In this document: positions 53,941-64,000 of the stretch, piece after piece
Numbering within the stretch: position 1 is the stretch's first letter
Layout of the letters: the number at the start of each line of letters is the position of its first letter
Assembly (NCBI GenBank): GCA_026874595.1
Contig: CM049316.1
Span: 78,897,676 to 78,961,675 of the forward strand
Direction: 5' to 3'
Source: Sipunculus nudus
Lineage: Eukaryota > Annelida > Sipuncula > Golfingiida > Sipunculidae
Length of the DNA: 64,000 nt
Made by a program: the position numbers and the translations under genes
The notes under the pieces: generated by a model
Told to the model about the DNA's origin: nothing
Seen by the model: the letters and a program-made list of their open reading frames with translations, nothing else
Databases searched by the model: none

Positions 53941-55435
53941 GCTATGGTCTTAGACTTAAGGTAAGTTGAAAACTTGTTATTTTGGTCCTATTTTCAACTT
54001 ATCAAGTGTAATTTTCGACTTAATTTCGAGCATTTTTTAGGTTGAAATTACATTCGACTTAATTTAGATTTGGTCCTTCAGTTTCAACTTAGGAGTCAAC
54101 TTAACCTTTTAAAGTTTATTCAACTTATGCCTAAGTTGATTCAGAAGTCAAGTTTTATGTGTCCAGTTCTTGTGAGAGCACTCTAGGACGTGGTGCCCCC
54201 TGGCTCTTGAACGTGTACTTGGTAATTTTTGGTATCTTTACAGTGTTATGGTCCTAAACTTAGGGTTTTAGGGTCCTAAACTTACAGCGTTATGGTCCTA
54301 AACTTAAGTTTTTTTTGTATATATATTAGGTAAATGGCAACCTTTCAAGCGTCCAATTGGTCATAGTAATGCGGCCTTTCCTTCTGGATGTGAAATAAAT
54401 TAAAGCGCATATATCATAGGTGAAAAAAACAATTTTAAACAGTACCTTTTCACACGAGGTGAAATACGGTCTTACTTTAAAATGTTGTATTGAATGGTAA
54501 ATGGGAATTATTGGCAATATTTCAAGCGTCCAAGTGGTCATAATAATGCGGCCTTTCCTTCTGAATATGAGAAAAATAAAAGCGCATATCATATGTGAAA
54601 AAAAACATTTTAAACAGTAACTTATCCTGAAAGGTTGAATACGATCTTAAGTTGAAAGCTGTATTGAACGGTAAATGGTAATATTGTCTAGACATGTCTG
54701 GCTGTTGAACGTGTACTTACCAATTTTTTTTTGTTTCTTTGAGGTGTTGTGGTCCTATAAAAGATATATAAATATATTTACATAAATATATATACATATA
54801 TATACATATATATACATATATATACATATATATGTCACTCTAGGACGTGGTGCCCCCTGGCTCTTGAACGTGTACTTGGTAATTTTTGGTATCTTTACAG
54901 TGTTATGGTACTAAACTTACAATGTTATGGTCCTAAACTTAGATTGTTATGGTCATGAACTTAAGCTTTTTTGGGTTATATATGAGGTAAATGGCAACAT
55001 TTCAAGCGTACAGAGTGGTCATAGTAATGAGGACTTTCCTTCTGGATATGAAAAACATAAAAGCGCATATATCATATGTGAAAAACGGTTTCAAACAGGA
55101 TCTTTTCCCGTAAGGTTGAATAGTCTTAAGTTGAAAAGTTGTATTGAATGGTAAATGGCAAATAAATGGCAATTTTTCAAGCGTCGATGTGGTCAGAGTA
55201 ATGCGGCCTTTCCTTCTGGATATAAGAAAAATAAAAGCGCATATATAAAGTGTTAAAAAACAAAAGTAAACAGTATATTTTCCCTTAAGGTTGAAAACGG
55301 TATTAAGTTGAAAAGGTGTATTGAACAGTGAATGGTATTATTGTCCAGACATGTCTGGCTGTTGAACGTGTACTTGCCGATTTTTTGTATATTTACAGTG
55401 TTATGGTACTAAACTTACAATGTAATTGTCCTATA

Positions 55436-55740
55436 AAATATATATACATATATACATATATACATTTATACATTTATACATATATACATATATACATATA
55501 TACATATATACATATATACATATATACATATATACATATATACATATATACATATATGCATATATGCGCATATACATATATACATATATACAAATATACA
55601 TATATACATATATACATATATATATATACATATATACATATATACATATATACATATATACATATATACATATATACATATATACATATATACATATATA
55701 CATATACATACACATATACATATATACATATACACATATA
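55436..55740 (+). repeat. (ATATAC)n array, copy 2
   Basis: Partner of 37,678-38,052, about 70 bases shorter, with the same ATTTAT and GCGCAT variants. Confidence 0.95.
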
Positions 55741-56584
55741 TGTCACTCTAGGACGTGGCGCCCCCTGGCTGATGAACCTGTACTTCCTAATTTTTGTATC
55801 TTAACAGTGTTATGGTCCTAAACTTACAGTGTTATGTTCCATAGAGAAGTGCATCTCTGATATGAACAATTGCAACTGGACTTTGAGTTAAATTATACTA
55901 TGTCGCATGGGAAAATTTAACGGTTCACATTTGAGATCAAAATAACTTATAGACTCACCGACATTTTTCAAATACCCAAATAACTTATTGGCAATACGGA
56001 CAATGTTTACGTACTCAGAAAATGCCTTATTGCCTGGAATTTCACCAAAATAACTTTTATTTCGAAGGCATTGTACTTATATTTGTACTTATAACGAAAT
56101 AACTGATGGGCAATACTATTAAAAAGGAGAAATAACTTATATATATATATAAATATATATCCACATGTATATATATGCACAGATATAAACATGCTCGTAC
56201 CAGTAAATATATAAATATATATATATATTATATATATGTATTTCTATATATATATATATCCATTCATACATATATACATATATATGATTTACATTATTAA
56301 CGCGACCGGTACTATGTCGCCATGTAAAAATTTAACCGTTCTTATTTGAGACCAAAATAACTTATTGATAATATCAATAATATTAAAAAACTGAAATAAT
56401 TTATTGTTAAGAGACAGAAGATCAGCTAAAAGTTTGGTGTCTGAGCACATTTGTAAAATTGGAAAAAGCTCGTAAGTTACAGTGTGTCAAGTTTTCTGAT
56501 GAAACGAGGCGGTACGTGGTCTGGAAAACAGTTCGGAAGTTGCGATCGTTTCTAGCCCAAGATATAGTTAATCAATTGGTGCAG

Positions 56585-56728
56585 TCTTGGAAAATAATAT
56601 GGGAAGAACAACATCAAACAGCCTTCAAAATATTCGAACGATGTTCTTCTGCCCCTGTATTAGCTTTTCCTGACTTTTCCAAACCATTCATTTTGCATGC
56701 TGATGCCAGTACTGAATATACGACCAGT
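56585..56728 (+). mobile_element. Ty3/gypsy pol fragment, copy 2
   Basis: Same fragment as at 39,089 with a few substitutions (AFKIFERCSSAPVLAFPDF here). The fragment was therefore present before the segmental duplication. Confidence 0.75.
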
Positions 56729-57114
56729 GTTACATATATATATATATATTGGTGTGTGTGTATTCGTATGTAAAGTAATATATAATCTTGTAATATATAG
56801 TAATATATAATCTGTGTATGTGTGTGACAGAGAGAGAGTCAGAGAAAGTGTGTGTGTGCTTATATATCTAAATATAGTGTGACTCGGATGGACATGTGAG
56901 GATGACTGTGCTCTCTATGTATGTGTATATGCATCAGAGCTGTAAGTCTGATATCGGAGTTCAGCGCTATATAATTGCTATTAATTATTATTATTTTTTT
57001 TATTATAGTGACACCGGTAGAGTTTAATGATATATTATTAATAAATGTCAAATCTTTCTTCATACACGAAATATGAATGTTTGAACAGACTGATTCTGGT
57101 AAACCAATAGGAGA

Positions 57115-57790
57115 TATATAGAGAGATAGATATATAGATATTTAGAGATAGAAATATAGAGATAGAGAAAGAGAGACAGATATAAAGAGAAACAGAGATG
57201 GATAATTCGATATATTGATATATCGATATATCGATATATCGATATAACGGTATATCGAAATATCGATATATTGCTATATCGATATATAGATATATAGATA
57301 TATAGATATATAGATATATAGATATATAGATATAGAGATATAGAGATATAGAGATATATAGATATAGAGATATAGAGATATATAGATATATAGATATATA
57401 GATATATAGATATAGATATATAGATATAAGCTAAACAGATATACATATATATATATACATATATATATCGATATAAAGATATATATATATATATATATAT
57501 ATAGATCCATATATAGATATATGGAAATAATGATATATATACAGAGGATGATGGATTGAGATATAAAGATATAGATATATATATAGAGAGAGAGAGATAG
57601 AAAGATATAGATATATAGACAGATAGAGATATAGAGAGATATAAAAATATATATATATAGATATATATATATAAAGAGAGATATAGAGATGTAGAGATAG
57701 ATATATAGAGATATAGATATGTAGATATATAGAGATAGAGATATAGAGATATATAGATATATACATATATAGAAATGTAGAGATAAATAT
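57115..57790. repeat. (GATATA)n array, copy 3
   Basis: Same type as copy 1, with a GATATATC sub-array near 57,208-57,280. Frames within it are repeat artefacts. Confidence 0.93.
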
Positions 57791-59077
57791 ATAAATGTAT
57801 ATTTATTACATTTTAACGGGACCGGTATCTTTTCATTTATGTATTTGTTATATGTAATTACTGGGACCAGTATGCACATAGCTAAGTTCATCTAATTAAG
57901 TTGAATTTGAAATGTCAACTTAAACTTGAGTTGAATAATTAAGTTGAATCTGAATTTCAACTTAAGCTTATGTTGAATAATCTTTTTTTAAGGAAATTTC
58001 CTTATATTTGGCTCTGTCCAGTTGGGTATATTTACAGTGGTATTGTCTTAAACTTACAGTGTTATGTTCAATAGATAAGTACATCTTTGATATCAGCAAT
58101 TGTACCTGAACTTTCAGTAAAAGTATACTATGTCGGCATGGGAAAATTTAACGGTTCACATTTGAGACCAAAATCACTTATCGGTAATACCGATAATATT
58201 CAATATTCATTATGCACATAGCTAAATTCATCTCATTAATTTGAATCTCAATTTCAACTTAAACATAAGTAAAGTTGAATACTTAAGTTGTCAACTTATG
58301 ATGTTGAATAAATAAGTTGAATCTGATATTCAACTTAAGCTTATGTTGAATAATTAAATTAACTATTCTTTATAAAGATTTTCCTTGTATTTGGCCCAGC
58401 TGATTTTTTGCATCTTACAGTGTTATGGTCCTAAACTTAGATGTGTTATGGTCCTATAATATATATTTATATAATAAATATATATATACATATATATATA
58501 TATATACACATACATATATATACATACATACATATATATGTATAACATTTTTAACAGGAGCGGTATCTTTACATTTATGTATTATTTTATGTGCTTTCTT
58601 TGAACAGTATCCACATAGTTCATCTAGTTAAGTTGAATTTGAATATCAACTTAACCTTATGTTGAATAATTGAGTTGAATCTCAATTCAACTTAATATTA
58701 AGTTGAAAACTTAAGTTGAATCTAATTTATCAACTGAAGATTATGTTGAACAATTAAGTTAAATCTTATTTTCAACTTCAGCTGATACTGGTATCTTGAC
58801 ATTTATATTATGTCAGCATGGAAGATTTAACAGTTCCTATTTCAGAATGAAATAACTTACCCGTATCACGGACAATAATCAACTGCCAAAATAACCTTTC
58901 GGTAATACTATCAATATTCAAATAACAAAATGACTTATCTGTAATACCGACAATAATCAAAGGACAAAAAAACTTATCGATAATACAGACAAAGATTAAG
59001 TTCTAAAATAACTGATCAGTAATACTTCATATATTCAAATACAGAAATAACTTATGTTTATATATTGACACACACAA

Positions 59078-59119
<42 letters not shown>

Positions 59120-59499
59120 AGATATAAACATACTGGTGTCAGTAAAAATATTTATATATATATATAAATATATTTTCACATATGTCTTTATATGTATTAC
59201 ATTTTTTAACGGTACCAGTATCTTTACATTAATGTATTATTTTATGTGCTGTCTTGGACCAGTATCCACATAGCTAAGTTCATCTAATTAAGTTGAATTT
59301 GAAAGTCAACTTAACTTTAAGTTGAATAATTAAGTAGAATCTTAATTTCAACTTAAACTTAAGTTGAATAATTAAATTGAATCTCAATTTCAGCTTAAGC
59401 TTATGTTGAATAATCAAGTTAACTCTTCTTTGTGATTTTCCTCATATTTGTTCCACCCGATTTTTGGTATCATTACAGTGTTATGGTCATACTATGTCG

Positions 59500-60535
59500 G
59501 CATGGACAAATTTAACGGTTCACATTTCAGACCAAAAGAACTTATCGTCACTACCGACATTATTCAAATACCTAAATAACTTGTTGGTAATACGGACAAT
59601 GTCAAGTACCTACAAAATGCTTTATTGCCAGGAATTTGACCAAAATAACTAATCTTTTTTAGTCATTGTACTTATATTTGGCCCAATAAACATAATCTTG
59701 AATGAAAAAGGTCTGTTTTCAACATGAAAAACCTGAGAGATGGACATAGATTTGAAACTGCTGCATTCCCCATTGATATCAGCAATGACACCTAGATTTT
59801 AAGTAAAAGTATACTATGTCAGCATGGACAAATTTAACGGTTCACATTTCAAGACCAAAATAAATTTTTGACAATACCGACATTTTTCAAATACCCAAAT
59901 AACTTGTCGGTAATACAGACAATGTCAAGTACTTACAAAATGCTTTATTGCCTGGAATTTAGCCAAAATAACTATTCTTTCAAAGCCATTTTATTTATAT
60001 TTGGCCCAATAAACATAATCTTGAATGAAAAAGACCTGTTTTTAAGAAGAAAAACATGAGAGATGGACACTGATTTGGAAATGCTGCATTCTCCATGCAT
60101 ATATCATTTGAAATGTAATCATTCATAAGTAAATGCACATAGATATGTGCATCTTTAATATCAGCAATTGTACCAGGATTTTGAGTAAAATAATACTGTG
60201 TCGGCATGCGAAAATTAAACATTTTTACATTCAAGACCAAAATAAATTATCGACACTACTGACATTATTCAAATACCTGAATAACTTATCGGCAGTACCA
60301 ACAATGTTCAACATGAAAAACGTGAGAGATGGACACAGATCTGAAACTCCTGCATTCCCCATGCTTATAACATTTGAAATGTAGCACATGTAATCATTCT
60401 TAAGGAAATGCACATAGATAATACATCTTTGATATCAGCAATTGTATCTTGATTTTGAGTAAAACTATATTATATCAGCATGGGAAAATTAAACGGTTCA
60501 CATTCAAGACCAAAATAAATTTTTGACACTACGAC
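59500..60535 (+). repeat. Short copy of the ~710-bp satellite
   Basis: The GAGAGATGGACA phrase occurs near 59,733, 60,059 and 60,325, with the same flanking phrases as 41.8-46.6 kb. The array has three marker copies here against thirteen in the first unit. Confidence 0.85.
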
Positions 60536-60639
60536 TGATATCAGAGTTCAGCGCTATATAATTGCTATTAATTATAATTTTTTTTTTTATTATAGTGACA
60601 CCGGTAGAGTTTAATGATATATTATTAATAATATATATC

Positions 60640-61190
60640 GGTATATCGATATATCGATATATAGATATATAGATATAGAGATATAGAGATATAGAGATAT
60701 AGAGATATAGAGATATATAGATATATAGATATATAGATATATAAATATATAGATATACAGATATATAGATATATAGGTTCACAGACATATAGATATATAA
60801 ACATCTAGAAAGCTATATAGATATAAGCTAAACAGATATACATATATATATACATATATATATCGATATAAAGATATATATATATATAGATCTATATATA
60901 GATATATGGAAATAATGATATATATATATATATATATATATATTGAGAGACAGAGGGAGAGGGATAGAGATATAGAGATATAGATATATATATAGAGAGA
61001 GAGATAGAGAGATATAGATATATAGACAGATAGAGATATAGAGATATATAAAAATATATATATATATTGATATATATATATATAGATATAGAGATGTAGA
61101 GATAGATATATAGAGATATAGATATGTAGATATATAGAGATAGAGATATAGAGATATATAGATATATAGAAATGTAGAGATAAATATATA
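60640..61190. repeat. (GATATA)n array, copy 4
   Basis: Same type as the other three arrays, opening with a short GATATATC run and followed by the usual GGGACCGGTATCTTTTCATT phrase. Confidence 0.92.
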
Positions 61191-61865
61191 AATATATATT
61201 TATAACATTTTAATGGGACCGGTATCTTTTCATTTATGTATTTGTTATATTTAATTACTGGGACCAGTATGCACATAGCTAAGTTCATCTAATTTAGTTG
61301 AATTTGAAATGACAACTTAAACTTGAGTTGAATAATTAAGTTGAATCTGAATTTCAACTTAAGCTTATGTTGAATAATCTATTCTTTTAAGGGAATTTCC
61401 TTATATTTGGCTCTACCCAATTGGGTATATTAACAGTGGTATTGTCTTAAACTTACAGTGTTATGGTCCATAGATAAGTACATCTTTGATATCAGCAATT
61501 GTACCTGAACTTTCAGTAAAAATATACTATGTCTGCATGGGAAAATTTAACGGTTCACATTTGAGACCAAATCACTTATCGGTAATACTGATAATATTCA
61601 ATATTCATTATGCACATAGCTAAATTCATCTAATTAATTTGAATCTCAATTTCAACTTAAACATAAGTTAAGTTGAATACTTAAGTTGTCAACTTATTAT
61701 GTTGAATAAATAAGTTGAATCTGATATTCAACTTAAGCTTATGTTGAATAATTAAATTAACTATTCTTTATGAAGATTTTCCTTGTATTTTGCCCAGATC
61801 TTACAGTGTTATGGTCCTAAACTTAGAGTGTTATGGTCCTATAATATATATATATATATATAATA

Positions 61866-61919
<54 letters not shown>

Positions 61920-62474
61920 CATATATATGTATAACATTTTCAACAGGAGGGGTATCTTTACATTTATGTATTATTTTATGTGCTTTCTTTGTCCAGTATC
62001 CACAAAGTTCATCTAGTTAAGTTGAATTTGAATATCAACTTAACCTTATTTTGAATAATTGAGTTGAATCTCAATTCAACTTAATATTAAGTTGAAAACT
62101 TAAGTTGAATCTAATTTATCAACTTAATCTTATGTTGAACAATTAAGTTAAATCTTATTTTCAATTTCAGCTGATACTGGTATCTTTACATTTATATTAT
62201 GTCAGCATGGAAGATTTAACAGTTCCTATTTCAGAATGAATTAACTTACCCGTATCACGGACAATAATCAACTGCCAAAATAACCTATCGGTAATACTAT
62301 CAATATTCAAATAACAAAATGACTTATCTGTAATACCGACAATAATCAAAGGACAAAAAAACTTATCGATAATACCGACAAAGATTAAGTTCTAAAATAA
62401 CTGCTCAGTAATACTTCATATATTCAAATACGGAAATGATTTATGTTTATATATTGACACACACACACACAAAA

Positions 62475-62530
<56 letters not shown>

Positions 62531-64000
62531 AGATATAAACATACTGGTGTCAGTAAAAATATTTATATATATATAAATATATTTTCACATAGGCCTTTAT
62601 ATGTATTACATTTTTTAACGGTACCAGTATCTTTTCATTTATGTATTATTTTAGGTGTTGTCTTGGACCAGTATCCACATAGCTAAGTTCATCTAATTAA
62701 GTTGAATTTGAAAGTCAACTTAACTTTAAGTTGAATAATTAAGTAGAATCTTAATTTCAACTTAAACTTAAGTTGAATAATTAAATTGAATCTCAATTTC
62801 AGCTTGCCCTTATGTTGAATAATCAAATTAACTCTTCTTTGGGATTTTCCTCATATTTGTTCCACCCGATTTTTGGTATCATTACAGTGTTATGGTCCTA
62901 AACTTACAGTGTTATGGTCCATAGATAAGTGCATCTTTGATATCAGCCATTGTACCTGGACTTTGAGTAAAAGTATACTATGTCGCCATTGGAAAATTTA
63001 ATGGTTCTCATTTGAGACCAAAATAACTTATCAATAATACTGATAATATTCAAAAACTGAAATAACTTGTTCTTAATACAAACTATAATCAAATTCCCAA
63101 ATAACGTATCCGTAATATCGACAATATTCAAACACTGAAATAAGTTATTGCTGAAATCGACTATAATCAAATTCCGAAATAACTTTTCGGTACTACCGAC
63201 CATATTCAAATGCTGAAAAAACTTATAGATAATACCTACTATAATCGATTTCCGAAATAACTGATCGTCAATAATTATTATTAAAATAGAGATATAACTT
63301 ATTTATATATATATTCAGATGTATATATATGCACAGATATAAACATGCTTGTAACAGTAAATATATATATATATATTATATATATACACACATATATATA
63401 CATATTATATATATATGTATTACATTTTTAACGGGACCGGTATCTTTACATGTAAGTATTTGTTATATGTTTTTACACAGACCATTATGCATAACGCTAA
63501 GTTCATCTAATTAAGTTGAATCACAATTTCAACTTAAACTTAAGTTGAATGATAAAGTTGAATCTGAATTTCAACTTAAGATTATGTTAAATAATGAAAT
63601 TAACTATTATTTAAAGGGATTTTCCTTGTATTTGTCCGACCCGATTTTTGGTATCATTACAGTGTTATGGTCCTAAACTTAGTGTTATGGTCCATAGATA
63701 AGTGCATCTTTGATATCAGCCATTGTACCTGGACTTTGAGTAAAAGTAATCTATGTCGCCATAGAAAAATTTAACGGTTCACATTTGAGACCAAAATAAA
63801 TTTTTGGTAATACCTACAATATTCATATACTGAAATATCTTAATGCTAATACTGAATAAAATCAAATTCTGAAACAACTTATCAGTAATAACGACAATAT
63901 TCAAATGCTGAAAAAAACTTATCGTTAATACCGACTATAGTCTAATTCTGAAATAAACTGATCGGCGTTACTTACATTATTAAAATAGAGAAATAATTTA
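61191..64000 (+). repeat. Repeat-derived sequence to the right edge
   Basis: Fourth copy of the composite block through about 62,900, including (CA)n(TA)n at 62,457-62,527. Sequence like 47.8-48.1 kb and 49.6-49.9 kb follows. No gene is supported. Confidence 0.65.

Larger units (their letters stand above)
53942..58700 (+). repeat. Segmental duplication, copy 2
   Basis: Matches copy 1 (36,185 onward) at an offset of 17,757, shrinking to about 17,680 by 58.4 kb through small deletions. Contains the same phrases, microsatellites and gypsy fragment in the same order. Confidence 0.85.

Overview
The window joins two very different kinds of DNA. Bases 1 to about 17,086 are compact and comparatively GC-balanced. 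They hold short intronless genes on both strands, TATA boxes just upstream of most starts, and several stop codons that overlap an AATAAA signal. This is the layout of a large animal DNA virus or an integrated copy of one. Bases 17,087 to 64,000 are AT-rich, almost free of genes and full of satellites, microsatellites, transposon remnants and (TTAGGG)n tracts. This is the layout of subtelomeric or heterochromatic animal chromosome. TTAGGG telomeric repeats plus dispersed repeats beginning 'TTTTTAGCTCAGCTGAC' with a 'GTCCGTCCGTCC' run fit a mollusc or related lophotrochozoan host. I cannot name the species or the virus family. No polymerase, capsid or terminase gene lies in the window.

Virus-like part (1-17,086). 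A coiled-coil gene runs off the left edge (1-768, minus). Three tandem minus-strand ankyrin genes follow (1310-2104, 2489-3628, 4098-5234). Their repeat order and acidic tails look like IkappaB/Cactus, and the third carries an in-frame stop. Next come a small basic/coiled-coil gene (5558-6025, plus), two Cys/His-rich genes (6815-7393, 7520-8071, minus) and a repeat-rich coiled-coil gene (8211-9224, minus). A head-to-head pair with related leaders and N-termini (9460-9999 minus, 10639-11196 plus) is bracketed by copies of a 129-bp repeat. Then come a 106-bp GC-palindrome array (12,705-13,210), a short orphan ORF (13283-13603) and two duplicated secreted Ig-like/FN3 proteins (14032-14856, 15322-16158). 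Read together, IkappaB-like proteins and secreted receptor-like proteins suggest a block of host-interaction genes. That functional reading is inference.

Host-like part. At 17,087 the sequence switches abruptly into a degenerate minisatellite. A ~1-kb arm (17,087-18,090) recurs inverted at 29,612-30,614, and each arm holds a tRNA-derived SINE-like unit. Between the arms lie a trimeric higher-order satellite (708-bp period, to ~23.5 kb) and low-copy sequence with a convincing CRE-CCAAT-E2F promoter and a first exon with splice donor (24,879-24,977). To the right are a Mutator-like element with ~194-bp terminal inverted repeats and a 9-bp target duplication (31,343-32,585), a double hairpin with one shared loop, mollusc-type dispersed repeats, and a ~17.76-kb tandem segmental duplication. 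Each copy of that duplication begins at an interstitial telomere tract (36,106 and 53,473). It contains ATATAC and GATATA arrays, a fragment of Ty3/gypsy pol, a dimeric ~710-bp satellite and a 1.9-kb array of AAGTTGAAT/ATTCAACTT palindromes.
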